From NCBI GenBank assembly GCA_003864495.1, contig ML133390.1:62001-126000 (forward strand): a DNA stretch of 64,000 bases, read 5' to 3'. This document shows, piece after piece, positions 33,865 to 45,840 of the stretch. The notes beneath the pieces were generated by a model. It was not told the DNA's origin. It saw only the letters and a program-made list of their open reading frames with translations, and did no database searches. The number at the start of each line of letters is the position of its first letter. The stretch's first letter is position 1. The position numbers and the translations under genes were made by a program. The stretch comes from Nemopilema nomurai. Its lineage: Eukaryota > Cnidaria > Scyphozoa > Rhizostomeae > Rhizostomatidae.

Positions 33865-34625
33865 AATTTCATTGGAGGGTGAAATTCGTAATTCGTATTG
33901 TTACTGGTCAGCATTCAAATTCTGTCAGAACATTTGATATTTAGGTTCACGATAGACCATGTCACGCAAATAGAATATATTCCAGTAAAACTTTGAAGAC
34001 AACTTTCACCATAGATAAACAATATATTGGTAAAGCAGAAGACTAGCCCCCAAAACCCCGCTGCGCGGGCTTAAAACCCCTTCTGTGGAAATAGAATTGC
34101 CCCTTAAAACTACCCCAAAACAAATTAGGCAGATTAGCCTCGGCAAGACAAGAGCCTCGCATCGAGAGCAAAAATGACGTAATGCACAGCCACGCACCGC
34201 ATACTTGAAACGAAAGTTGTCAACGAAAAATGACTCGCCATCCTTCGCGTGCATCACTCGCACTCATGTGACAATCGCTAGGACGGGGTTCGCAAAAGAT
34301 AAAGGGTTGAGGCTCCCCCTCTATCTAAGCCACTGCCACCAGAGCAGTTTACCCAGCATAGCTATTTTAGCAACCAAAATAGCCACCAGGGCAGCCATCA
34401 TTTTCAAGAATTCCTGAGGGAGCTTTCCCCATACCCCCTATTAGCGTCTGCCTTCCCGGGGCTCGGGGCTCGGGCCCATAAATTCTCTCTGCCCGTTGGC
34501 AAAATCACAGAGCCTCCGAAACAGACGAAAACATGATTGACGGCCTCTTGATAGTGCACGTGCTAGCCCACAGGAACTTCAGAGATAAACGCCCCCACGT
34601 GTTATTTTCAAACAAAATCCGCTTG

Positions 34626-34733
34626 TTCCGCTTGTTCCTGGGTTGTTCCGCTTGTTCCTGGGTTGTTCCGCTTGTTCCTGGGTTGTTCCGCGTGTTACTG
34701 GGCTGTTACTCGATTGTTCCGCTTGTTCCTCGT
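34626..34733 (+). repeat. 20-base minisatellite (unit B)
   Basis: Same array as 11021-11128, differing by one base (actgggctg against actggactg). Confidence 0.85.
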
Positions 34734-34877
34734 TTTAGTAACGTCGAACAACTAACACAGAGTGCAAGGATTCCCAGAGGAACGATAACTTGGTAAAATT
34801 CCAAGGGATTTCACTTTACAAGCAAGCCACTGATAACCAAACACTTGGTATCTTGGAAACGCTATAGAGGCGCCAAA

Positions 34878-35774
34878 ATGACTTGCAACGATGCCTTCGT
34901 AAGTGCTGCGGAATATACAGAAATATACGAATTATCATCTAAGGGGTGTATCGAGCAACAGCAAGTCTGGGTTGCAAAACGCCTTGTGCCAAAACTTGTC
35001 CAAAGACTTGGCACAACGTCCAAGAGCTCCGACTTTCGGGTCCTAGCTGTGGGATCAGGCTATGGTCTTTTCGATCTCATGCTTCTGGAGGAGCTCTTCA
35101 AGGGAGCTAGAGATCTTTTACATGGAAGAAAGATCCAATGGACTGTGGTCGAACCGAATGATGTGGCGATAAAGGCATTCCGAGACAAAGTTGACAAAAT
35201 CAGCAGCTTCGAAAACGTGGAATTTGAATGGATCAACAAAGGCTTCGATCAGTTTGTGAATGAATACCAAGCAAACAAGTTGGCCTTCGACTTCATCCAT
35301 TTCGTCCATGTTTTTTATTATATGGACGAATGCCGGGTTCTCGAAGTTGCTTATAAAAAGCTCTTGGGTAAGGGGGGCCTCTTACTTAGTGTTGTCGGAG
35401 CCCATGACAATAATATATGGTTGCAATTATTGAATTTGTTTGGTGACAAAATTAATTCCCTACAGAAAGAGATGCACTATCCAAGAAACTTTACAATATG
35501 TGAAATGTGTAAACGTAATGGATGGGAAGTTGAGATGTTTAATGCAAAGCTGGATTTAGACATAACACCATTGGTCATGGATGGACATCCAGATTGCAGA
35601 GCCCTCTTACAGTTCTTTTTGCACACAAAAGAAGAACCGAAAGAAGTGGTTGGAGAAAAACTGTATACGCAGTTGATTGAGTTCTTCAAATCTGAATGCT
35701 GGGGAACAGTTTGCAACGGGACAAAGAAATACTTCGTTAACGACAATGAAAGTATTTTGCTAGTACATAAGTAA
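34878..35774 (+). CDS. Histamine N-methyltransferase-like protein, intronless (unit B)
   Basis: 298 codons. The protein is identical by eye to the unit A copy, with the same SAM-binding GSGYG, VVEP and FYYMDE motifs. Upstream E-boxes and the 20-base minisatellite are also the same. Two identical genes 23.6 kb apart would double the dose if both are real. Confidence 0.85.
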   Translation: MTCNDAFVSAAEYTEIYELSSKGCIEQQQVWVAKRLVPKLVQRLGTTSKSSDFRVLAVGSGYGLFDLMLLEELFKGARDLLHGRKIQWTVVEPNDVAIKAFRDKVDKISSFENVEFEWINKGFDQFVNEYQANKLAFDFIHFVHVFYYMDECRVLEVAYKKLLGKGGLLLSVVGAHDNNIWLQLLNLFGDKINSLQKEMHYPRNFTICEMCKRNGWEVEMFNAKLDLDITPLVMDGHPDCRALLQFFLHTKEEPKEVVGEKLYTQLIEFFKSECWGTVCNGTKKYFVNDNESILLVHK

Positions 35775-36019
35775 TATAGTGTGTAGATGGTTATATGTTG
35801 ATATTTCATAGTCATCCTTCCCTTGACTTAACTTCCCTGATCATGCATAGCAGTGTTATAGTGCTGCGTCTACTGCACTGTGTACAACTGACTTTATTAC
35901 CCTGAATGAATATTCGAAAATTATGATAATAATGATAATGTTAATATGTTTATAAATTGAGAGTGGGGGGGGACGATTTTGCTGTGCAAGGTACGCTTTT
36001 TTTCTGTAATTAGGGTACC

Positions 36020-36187
36020 AATTTATATTGCTTGCGGCCATGAAATGATGTTGAATCATCGTTATTACAAAGTCGACGATCAAGGCAGTATCGCATCATT
36101 GCCATCGCAAAAACAATCAATCCTTTGTGGCATCTTATAAAACAAGATACGAAAATGGTGGCAATAAAAGCTTTCATTGGTGAAAAA
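36020..36187 (+). pseudogene. Inverted, decayed exon copy (unit B)
   Basis: Unit B version of 12417-12584, base-identical by eye. Confidence 0.65.
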
Positions 36188-38062
36188 CAGATGATATTTT
36201 TTGCATGACGTCACGCTTGGCTTCGAATCGAGGTTGATGTTTTAGGCTGGCTTTAGGGTAGTAAAACGCAGACATTGATTTTACAGTCAGTTTATAGCAA
36301 ACGAAAACAATTTCTTCTACAAGACCACCATTTCTCTTATATTTTTAAAGCATGAGACAAATATACATACAAGAGCCCGGCGACCCTTTTCCAACGTGCC
36401 TTAAGGGTTGCGCATTCAAAGACTGAAGATATTTTACAACTAGTGTTACCTAGGCTAAAACACAACAATTTCCAATTAAAGCAAATTACGACCCAAAAAG
36501 CAGGTAATCAAAGAAAACTATTTTTGCCGGAACCGGATTTCGGGGCTCGGCTTCCAACAGGTGATCTGGGGTAAAGTTCCAGTCACGTCGTATCAACTTA
36601 TGTTAAAATCTTTATAACGGTTTCCATTCCAACAAGCAGCTCAATTTGAACTATCCGCCTGAAATATTTCTTATGATCTTCATATCAGCTTTCCAAGAAT
36701 CCAACAGATCAAATAACAGAGCCATAGCCTCGGAACTGAAATGTTTTTCAAATGTTTATTATAATATCTACTGAAATGTTTTTGAAATGTTTATTAAAAT
36801 ATCTAGCACTAAATTTGTAGGTCCATTTTTTTTGCTGCATAATCAATTTCTTAAGATCAGCATCAAGCACATTTTAATAAAGATTACCACGAAAGTTCTA
36901 GCTAAAGTGATTTGGTTGTGTATAAGGTTGACGCGCCTTTTTGTCGTCTTTCTCGCGAGTTTCAGAAGATTCATAAAATACAGGGCTTGGGATTTTGTTT
37001 TCGTACAATTCTCCCCCGCATTGATCGATTTGAAAACCTAACTAGAATTGAATGATAAACATTTAAAAACTGCTTCATTTTGGAGATCAACTAGACTTTA
37101 GATATATATAAATGATATCCTTGTTAAATTAAACTAAAGAATTATTACATTTACCAATATATGGTAATATTGTGAGTTTGTATTAGACGCAAATCTTCTG
37201 AAACAAATACACAGATACAAACACAACTTTCCACTATTTAGGTCCTTAAAAAAAGAGTTGGTTAAGAATGGTGTTAAATCTCGAAATTTTGTTGTGCTGA
37301 TTATTTCTAATAGCTTTATCAGTGATTAAATAAGCTGCTGAAAACAATGACTAACATATTAAGATTGCTCTCTTGCTCTATTGCTTCTTGACCAACGCAA
37401 ATGCTATGAAATTTTATCAACCAATGCGCACAAATCAAATAAGGCGATGGTGTCGGCAGGGGCAACGTTTGTGCAAAATACACCCGTGTAATACCCCCAT
37501 TCGCGTGACCTTTTCCGTGTCGGTTGCATGAGAGGGAAAAAGTGGTCGGAATACTGCCCTGACTTTTTAACCGACCACAGTATCCTTAGCGATAGAGCCG
37601 CAATTTCATTCTCTATTCTGTAGCATGTTTGCCGACAGCGAGATTGAGAGGAGCACGAGCTGCAGAATTGCTGAAAATTCAATTCATACTGTTAGATCAA
37701 AGAAGAACCTCACATGTCATCAATCAAAGGCATTCTGGTTTCAGACATTTTCAAGAAGTATTGAGAATTAAAATTGTAATTGTAGCAATTTGTAAGGAGT
37801 AAAATTGACTGATTATATGTATTAACATAGGTATCCTGTCGCTGTGTACGAAGAATTCCGTTACTCTGTTGATGCTTTATCGGCAGTTTCATAGCATCCG
37901 CTACGCCCATTGAACACAGGGCGTTCCAAATGCTATTCTACGCATACGCATTATCAGTAGAAGCTGTTCTAGTTAACGTTTCCAGAAGCTTTTCCCCGTG
38001 CGTAGAATCACAAATTCCAGTCAAACACGATTTCGCTTATAAATTCCACAGAACAATACCAC

Positions 38063-38760
38063 TTATATTCCACCAATAAAAGCTTTTATTGCCTCTCTTA
38101 TAAAGGATTGATTGTTTTTGTTAAAGGCTGTGCCAACTTCCCTTCTGGCAATGATACAATACTTCTTGGCATCGTTGACTTCGTAATGACGTTGAGTCAA
38201 CATCATTTCGTGGCCGCAAGCAATAGAAATATATGTATGCGCTCCCCTCGACCCACTACATAGTGCACTCAATTCTTGCATTGCATGCGATTTCACAATT
38301 TGTCCAGCAAAACATGATCCATCTTCAGAATAAACATGATCCATCTTCAGAATAAACGAGATACATTTTCATGACAAACAAGTTAACTTGATTTCCATTT
38401 GCTTTAATTATGACATGCTTCAAAGGTAAAAGGCAAATGGAAGTTTAACATACCTGATTCTTGACTCAGACTGCTGCAGTATTTCATCCCTTTTATGACA
38501 TATTGATAAAGCTTTTGATGCATAGTTTCGTCCATTGCAAACTTTTCAAACCATGTTGTTTTTCAGAATAATTTGATCATCATGACGCAAATTAAAGTAA
38601 GCAAGTATGAAGTGCAAAGTCATAAAGGTTATAAATCCTACATTTTCAAAATGCATTTACCAGAATATTTCACCAATGGCTTATCACCAATCCTTGTCAA
38701 ATAGCAGTCCTTGTTAAAGCCACAGTTGACATATGTGTTCTTCCAAACCAGTTGCTCAAG
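38063..38760 (-). pseudogene. Unrecognised three-exon gene, frameshifted middle exon (unit B)
   Basis: Copy of 14462-15160. Exon 1 (38760-38661) and exon 3 are the same. Exon 2 (38637-38454) has lost two bases relative to unit C around ttttcagaataatttgatc, so it is out of frame. A 22-base direct repeat (aaacatgatccatcttcagaat twice) lies just before exon 3, as in all copies. Confidence 0.4.
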
Positions 38761-38797
38761 CTGCAAAGAAAAACAACTTTTGGAATATGCTGCGCAA

Positions 38798-39193
38798 TTA
38801 CACGCATTTTTTTATAAGGAACCTACCACAAAGCCTAGTTCCAAAAGTTCCTTATTGGTGGACCTCAAGTCATCAGATTATAGTACCAAATATTCCTTAA
38901 TTTTCACTGCACATCAATAAGCCTTAACACTTAATAGAGAGAGGGGCGAGATAGAATATGCGAAAACTACTCAATGAAGCACTTGACACACGGATAGCCA
39001 ACAATCTATGTGCGTATTGGCTGCAAATGAATGGAACGGGCTTTTTGGCTCTTGATGCTTGCAGTTATAAAAAAATTTCAAGTCGAAAAGTTCCTTAGGT
39101 AATTCGTTTTTAGTAGTAAAAGTTCTTTAAATATTTCGGCCTTCTACATGTAGGTTCCTTATAAAGTGGTTCCTTATAAAAAAAAGCGTGTAA
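38798..39193. mobile_element. Element with ttacacgc...gcgtgtaa inverted ends (unit B)
   Basis: Same element as 15198-15592, one base longer (aagcctag against aagctag). Confidence 0.5.
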
Positions 39194-40683
39194 GCTTTGA
39201 CGGTCTGAACAAAATGATTCCTATAAAACCTATGATTCAAATGTTAGAACAAAAACTGGAAAACTGGAAAAATTTGTATGTAACAAAGGATTTAATGCAA
39301 ACAGTGACTTTAGTGAGTATTAAATGCATGAACTATGATCTTGGTCAAAAGAAAACTGTAGGATGTAAGAAAACTTGGATCAAGGACATTCTTATCATTT
39401 CTTGAACAAATCTCGGCCAGTTCTTGCTTACAAAAGTTGTTCTTAAAAAGCATGTATCCAGGTGCATCAAAGCGTGCATCTTAATTATAATGAAATCACA
39501 GATATCCAATTATCACAATGAAGCAACTCACTCAATAAAGAAATTTACAATAAAACCCAATAAAAACAACTGCAATTAGCAATAATTTGAAATAATCTCG
39601 CTCTCGCAATTTTTGCCATGTTTAATTTCATGCCATACAAATATTGTTGTTGTTGTTGACTTCAAAGTCATCTCCAGTTGTTGATGCAATCACTTAAAAA
39701 CCTTTTTACCTACTTTTAAAAAACTACGTTTCTTCAATAATGATCGTTAAAAATTTATTTCCTCCAAAACTTACGAGAAAACGAAAAGGTAGCACATTTC
39801 TTAGAAATTCTGGAAGGTGAATTCTTTCAAAAGCTATCTTCTGAAAGAAAAATGAAAAATTACCGATTAAGAAAATTAAACTATTTGTACATATTGTAAA
39901 ACATTATTATTGACTTCCTTTTCTCTATAAATTGATATTTTTATTCCTACTGTCATTATTCAAACAAATCTAATATCAAACTATGGTAATTTCACGTCAA
40001 ATTGGCAAATGGCTCTGATAGCTCCTTCATGAGTTTTTTCTATGTGTCCATCAGTTGATCTTATAATCTTATGTTGTTCCTTACAATGAGCTCATCTTAG
40101 CACTTTACGTTCTTCCTTGTTATGTGATTTTTATCATCTTTATTAATGCGACCTGTTATTTATGATTCCATTTTAACAACTAATTTGGCGATGTCGATAG
40201 CAAAGTTTAGCAAAATTGGCCACACAAATGTTTACATGAAGTTGATAACCGGTGTACTACTAAAGATTATGAGGGGATTCGTTGAGATATCTGATAGAGC
40301 TACACAAGACGGCTCAAAAGATACATCTCATCACCTTTTGTTATGCTTGGTTGCTGAGAATCATATTTATAGAACAATTCAATATTTTTGCATCATGTCA
40401 AAACTGTCAAGTAACGATGATTTCGAATAACACGATAGATGCAGTGTAATAACCTCAACCTGTTCATGTCTGAATCTCTTTCTATGTAGGTCAGAGAGGT
40501 TTGATGGCATTCGCATGCGAATTATCATTAGCGAAGCGAGTGCACGTAAATTTTTCATCTTTACCATAAAACAAACAAGCATGCGAAATAGAAACGCTGA
40601 ATGTTGCCCTTTTAGAAAGAAAGGTTTGTATTGGCCATTGCTTAATTTTCTACCTCGTTTTATTTATGTGTTTTCATCAACAG

Positions 40684-40941
40684 AACATGGCACAAGCATC
40701 TTGTCAAGATAACTTGAACTATAAGTTGAATATCTTTGATCGTGTGCTACGATGCAATATACACGTGTGTAATAAGTCTCGTGGTGTCGCTGATGGGCAG
40801 TTCATCACGTGCTACATTAAGAGAGGGAGTGAAAGCATCTGCAGTAGATACCATGATAAGTGTGATCTTTTTGTTGCGCTTGAAATTCTGTATGTCAGGT
40901 TACTTGAAATGCATATGACATGGAAATTTTTATTCGCTTAA
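40684..40941 (+). CDS. Putative 3' exon (unit B)
   Basis: Identical by eye to 17083-17340, including acceptor and AATAAA. Confidence 0.25.
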   Translation, partial: NMAQASCQDNLNYKLNIFDRVLRCNIHVCNKSRGVADGQFITCYIKRGSESICSRYHDKCDLFVALEILYVRLLEMHMTWKFLFA

Positions 40942-41180
40942 ACTATCAAATAAACATCGCTGGAAACGATAAAGAACTTTGATTTTCAATTTTCGACGTA
41001 CTTTTTTTTAAAATCAGGGTTTTTCTGACACCCAGTTTTGCTAAAATGTGTCATAAGAAAAACGCGATCGGGCAGGCGGTCACGTGATCTCTGTAACTTT
41101 AAGTGGTTGTGTATCCTTCGAATAGAACTGAGCTGCTGTATGGCTTCACTATGTGATGGCACAACTGTTGTCCCCCAGAG

Positions 41181-41462
41181 GTGGTTTTTTGCATTATTAT
41201 TACTCAGACAACGTCGAAAAATTGCTGCACCAACAGAAGCTCGACGCATGGTATAAGTTTACACAAGTTACAAAAAGGTGAAAAGATACGAACGCTGTGG
41301 GTGCAGTATATAAAATTGCATCGAAAAGATTTTGAGCCATCAACTTACTCGACGGGACTGTTCCTTTACTCAGAGCACTTTCTTCCAACAGATTTTTCGC
41401 GTAGGTCTTTCTCGATACCTGATTTTGACATCAAAAACACCGTTATTGATGATGCCACATAA
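41181..41462 (+). pseudogene. THAP-domain fragment (unit B)
   Basis: Same fragment as 17580-17861, identical by eye, inside the 40904-42995 element. Confidence 0.55.
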
Positions 41463-42102
41463 ACCCCGGGGGCACCCAAATAATACTTTATATGTGAACG
41501 CGCAGTGCTTCATTCCTGTACCAATGTCGTTGTAAACTCCCTTCGTAAAGAGTTTTTTATCAAAACTATTTATATAAATCCAAGAAAAATTCTGGCACGA
41601 TATTTAAAAAAAATTAAACCTTCACATTCACATTGAACATCAAGGGCAGTCGGAGATTTCATAACAAACCAGGCAGTGTCGTCATACAACGAAATTCATT
41701 TTTTGGGGGGGGGGTCTGCCTATTGTATTGTTTCCCGCCAGTACACTATTTTAAGGCAAATATAGTATTGGGGGCTCCAGACTCCTGCTTCTGATGGCCT
41801 TGACAAATACTACAATTTCCTGGTAACTGGACAATCTACTACATTAGGTACACTTTCCTAAAACTTTCTATGGGATACAGGTGCAAAATTCAAGCGAGAA
41901 AATTGATTAACAATAAACAAAACATGTGTACATATTTAATTCACATGTATTTGTTAAAAACCAGTACGAAATATCCTCCACAACTCATAGAAGTAACAAA
42001 CATTGATGAGAGACCATCGACTACTGAGGCGAAGGGTTTATTCGATGTTGCATCTACTTCAACTGCAATAGTAGACACAGAAAGGCAGATAAGCGACTCC
42101 GT

Positions 42103-42265
42103 TCAACTTGATGAGCCTGACCAAAGAGCGTGATTTTGGGATTCAATGTACACCCGGTTCGTGATGCCCTCAAAAACAAGCTTCTCATACGCCGCATGGA
42201 CTTCCTTGGCAGCATCAGTACTCCATTGCGCCAACAAGAAGCCCAGTTTGACACCACACACACAT
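42103..42265 (-). CDS. Unrecognised exon-like ORF inside the THAP element (unit B)
   Basis: Copy of 18500-18662, unchanged, with the same acceptor. Confidence 0.35.
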
Positions 42266-42995
42266 CTAAGAATTAATAACAATCAAAATATAAACGAACC
42301 GCTGGCCGTTTACGTTTTGGCAAGTCATATTTTAACGTCGCCCACAAAACTCATCAGCCTAGGCTAGGCCTCTTTTGGAAAACGTTTATCAGGCTATGGT
42401 ACCTGAAAACAGCCACGATGCAAAGCGAATGCTGAATTTCTAACTTTGAAACTCAATGACGATTTATCCTTCTCACCATTCATTCAGAGGAATAATTCCT
42501 CGCCGTCGATCACGCAGTTTGGAAGGCCGTATTCCATCCTCATCTTCTGCCTGGTCTCTTTCCATCACCGTGCCAGCTTCGCTTGGCTCCGCGTCCGAAT
42601 TTCTCCCAGTAGAAACGAGTTATTCTGTCTGGTATGGTAAAAAAAGTGCACCAGTCGCACCTATAAGCTCTTCTTCTTCACTTTCTTCGAAAAATGAAGC
42701 CATCGAGCTCTAACATTCGCTTTTTTACATGATTACAAGGTTGCAAGTAAAACTCCGTCGAAGAGTTTCTTGTTAGAAAGCAATCTAAACTTTTCACTAA
42801 CGCAACTATTTTACGTCACTTCCTGTCAAACTCGACCCAATACCTTATGACAGATGTTGAAGCGAAAAATCGACTTTGAAACAACTATAACTTGGAAAGT
42901 AAACGTCTTTCGGAAATTTAAGTTTATTTTCGTAATCATCGTCCTCCATTTAGTCAGACAGTCACATAAAAATTTTCGTGTCATATGCACTTTAA

Positions 42996-43535
42996 GGGTA
43001 GATAGAGAGTAGCTACTTAAGGGCATGTGTTAAGTAGCTACTTAGGGGTAGATATAAAATAGATAGTAAAGGACGTATATTAAGTAGCTACTCAAGGGTA
43101 GATATAAAGTAGCTACTAAAGGACGTATATTAAGTAGCTACTCAAGGGTAGATATAAAGTAGCTACTAAAGGACGTATGTTAAGTAGCTACTCAAGGGTA
43201 GATATAAAGTAGATACTAAAGGACGTATGTTAAGTAGCTACTTAAGGGTAGATATAAAGTAGCTACTAAAGGGCACGTGTTAAGTAGCTACTCAAGGGTA
43301 GATATAAAGTAGCTACTTAAGGGCGTATGTTAAGTAGCTACTTAGGGGTAGATATAAAGTAGCTACTAAAGGGCACGTGTTAAGTAGCTACTCAAGGGTA
43401 GATATAAAGTAGTTACTTAAGTCCTTTAGTAGCTACTTAAGGACAGGGAAGTGATAGCAGCTACTTAGTACCTGTACCTTAAGCAGCTACTTAGTACCTG
43501 TACCTTAAGCAGCTACTTAGCAGCTACTTAAGCAG
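42996..43535. repeat. 50-base-period satellite with palindromic core (unit B)
   Basis: About eight copies of a 50-base unit, with taagtagcta starting at 43031, 43081, 43131, 43181, 43231, 43281, 43331 and 43381. Each unit holds one or two aagtagctact words (aagtagctactt is its own reverse complement), agggtagatata and aaggacgtatg. The last 100 bases change to a shorter repeat, cagctacttagtacctgtac. No genes. Confidence 0.9.
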
Positions 43536-44041
43536 CAATTTCAATTACCGTTGGCCTGTCAAACCAAAGAAAGAAAGAAATGACTACTATCACAAAAAAT
43601 AAAGGTATCTTCATAACATAACAGAATTAGATGAAACATTTGGAAAGATGGTAGCGGTATGATCAGCTGAAAATCAGCAAAAACCTCATAACGCCTAAAA
43701 GGCTTTAAAAAGTGCAATAGACAGCAAAAACACTTGGTATGTCATGTCAAATCTAGTCTAACTAAATTCGCTTTTTCAAGCTCTCTTCTAACTAGTGAAT
43801 TTGATTTGCTGGTTAAGAACCCTGCTTGTCGTTCAAGATTGGTACTTAAAACATCAAGGTTACCATTGAAAAAGCTTTATATTTGCTGCAAGGCATACTC
43901 AAATATAGAAAATAAACAATTGGGCATACAACTGCACAGCTGTTGTGCTGCCTGGGAAGAACTAAAACAATAGAAGATAATTTAGATTTTTGTCACTTTG
44001 CAAGATTACATGGGAGAGGGACGAAAATTCAAATCTTGCCA

Positions 44042-44380
44042 TTAAGAACAGGAAACAGGCTTTAATACAAGCAGGTCAGAGGTAAATCTGGGAAAACCAA
44101 TCAACAGTTTTCCTGGCATTTGCTTTGCAAGTGGTTCTGATCTATTGTTTGATGTATCTTGTGCATAGCCAATCTGCATTACTTCTACTTGGAGACAGTA
44201 AAAGTACATTGCATAAATCTCAAGTCTTAGATACATTTCACTGAATGATGTAGGCATGCAACCAGGAATTTCAGATGGCAGTGAGTCCAAGACATAAATG
44301 GGGGCAATGGACATTTTACTCCTTAATTGTTGGGCTTCTATTTTGATAATAAGAAGCAGAAAAGAATACAACAAAAGCAT
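44042..44380 (-). CDS. Small putative secreted protein, 112 residues (B/C junction)
   Basis: Minus-strand ORF from ATG at 44378-44380. The start MLLLYSFLLLIIKIEA is a good signal-peptide candidate, with cleavage plausible after EA. The mature part contains IPGCMPTSFSEMYLRLEIYA and ends LKPVSCS. There are three cysteines in the mature part and no recognised domain. It could also be an exon of a larger gene, because minus-strand open sequence with an acceptor (ttatgaattgcag) lies upstream at 44518-44766. The other copy, at 21017-21353, is broken. Confidence 0.45.
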   Translation of the reverse strand: MLLLYSFLLLIIKIEAQQLRSKMSIAPIYVLDSLPSEIPGCMPTSFSEMYLRLEIYAMYFYCLQVEVMQIGYAQDTSNNRSEPLAKQMPGKLLIGFPRFTSDLLVLKPVSCS

Positions 44381-44517
44381 TCCTGACTTTTTCACTACCT
44401 CAACATCTAAAGATATTAAACATTTCTACTAACATAATACAAATAAACAGCCTCATTGCCATTCAATGTGGATATACAGAGCTTCAGATGTTTCTTCATT
44501 TTCAAGAATCAAATTAA

Positions 44518-44766
44518 TTATAAATTTTCATTTAACAAATAAAGAATAGTAAATTCAAGAATTATATGACAACATTTTGATAAGTAATAACAGGCACTTT
44601 TCAATGTGATATGTAATGAACTAATCCAATGGATATTCTTTCCCAAATTTGAGTAGCTAAATTGACCTATATGATTCCATTCACAGTATGCTTGTGCAAA
44701 CACACATTTTTGGACAAACTGCAATTCATAAAATTCAAAACCATTACTTGGAAAAGCAATACACAC
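44518..44766 (-). CDS. Unrecognised exon-like open stretch (unit C)
   Basis: Minus-strand open stretch. After an acceptor-like ttatgaattgcag it reads FVQKCVFAQAYCEWNHIGQF, then SYSNLGKNIHWISS, to a stop at 44518. It precedes the small secreted ORF on the same strand. In unit A (56-244) it is interrupted earlier by one base change, and in unit B (about 21491-21740) by a one-base loss. No family recognised. Confidence 0.2.
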   Translation of the reverse strand: MCIAFPSNGFEFYELQFVQKCVFAQAYCEWNHIGQFSYSNLGKNIHWISSLHITLKSACYYLSKCCHIILEFTILYLLNENL

Positions 44767-45651
44767 ATTTGAAGATTAAATAATGGAAAAGAATGATAAC
44801 TGACCTTTTCCATTCAAAGCTTGCCAAGCCACCAGTATACAAATATTTTCAAGTCATTGTATAACTGTGTAACAGCTTCTCTTAACAAGTTCCCAATATG
44901 AATTCTTTGTCCTGAAAAAAGGACAAATAAATTATCAACATGAAAATAAATGATTTATCAGCTCAGGTTTCAGTATTTCCTAACCAAATTGCATGAAGCA
45001 AATAAACGGCTGGTTTCTGTATTATTCAACAGAAAAGACCCACAAATTTAGCATCTACAATCATCAAGGGTTAATAATAAAATTGGGGCTTAAACTATCG
45101 CTTTTACAAAAAAAGTTCCTTTCAGGCAGGATAAGTGAATTCATAAAAATACCTTCATCAATAAGAAGTTATTTCTAATAATTAATTTAACTTATATGGA
45201 AGATGCTACTCAAGCGATAGAATAAAATAGGTTCCTGTCAATTCTAAACTAACTTAACATTAAAAAAAGTTAAGCAATTAGCTGACTTTAAAAACTAAAA
45301 CCACAGTTACAAAAGAACATTAAGAATAGAGTTTAAAAATACAGTCCTCCGAATATGAGAGGATTGAGTAGTAAGCTTTATTTGAATATGTGATCCCAGG
45401 ACGAAAACACAATTACCTTCTGTTTACATCAGATCATGATTGTGTTGCAAAGGTAGCTTGCCTACACTTACATGAAGATCAATAACAGTTAAGCATAGAA
45501 TATATTGAATGTTAAAAGACCAGATACGGACAGCCAATTCTATTTGATGTATTTTACATTCATAACTAAAGATCTTACCATGATTAAAAGCACCCTCGTT
45601 CATGGCTTCGTTGTTACAAAAATGCTTAGGCCCATGCATAAAAAAAGCTTT

Positions 45652-45840
45652 TCACACAACGAAAAATACTTGTTTGCTGTCTTTCATCTTATTTCGATTG
45701 TTCATCTCAAATTCCTTTCTCGCCAGTTCTTGCTTCATCTTGCTAGACTCTACGCTTTCTCGGACAAAATAATCGGGCTTCGTCTTGACTTGACCCTTCT
45801 GCTCCGTTTGAATGTTCCCGCCAGAATGGCGCTTGAAATG
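45652..45840 (-). pseudogene. Unrecognised charged exon-like fragment (unit C)
   Basis: Third copy of the charged minus-strand stretch. Here the region between the two reading frames differs (gcttttcacacaacg on the plus strand). That places both parts in one frame but inserts a TGA at 45652-45654. Function unknown. Confidence 0.3.

Larger units (their letters stand above)
40904..42995 (+). mobile_element. THAP-domain transposon with inverted ends (unit B)
   Basis: About 2.1 kb. The left end ttgaaatgcatatgacatgg-aaatttttat matches the reverse complement of the right end, ttaaagtgcatatgacacga-aaatttttat, with about five mismatches in 30. The inside carries a plus-strand THAP fragment (41181-41462). 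On the minus strand it carries a short start MASFFEESEEEELIGATG (42710 downward), an acidic-basic piece ending RRRGIIPLNEW (about 42480-42560) and an exon-like piece at 42103-42265. No intact transposase core was recognised, so it is probably non-autonomous. The right end abuts the satellite. Confidence 0.55.
21496..44522. repeat. Tandem segmental repeat, unit B
   Basis: Second copy, same order and orientation as unit A. It is longer because of a 2252-base internal tandem duplication and because the satellite stretch that is a gap in unit A is sequenced here. Between about 23.9 and 31.3 kb it has many one- to nine-base deletions relative to A and C. From about 31.5 to 42.5 kb it is nearly base-identical to unit A. 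Confidence 0.95.

Noticed and set aside
42996..43535. Regular 50-base repeat as a CRISPR array
   Set aside because: The whole unit repeats without unique spacers, no cas genes are present and the context is eukaryotic. It is a satellite.
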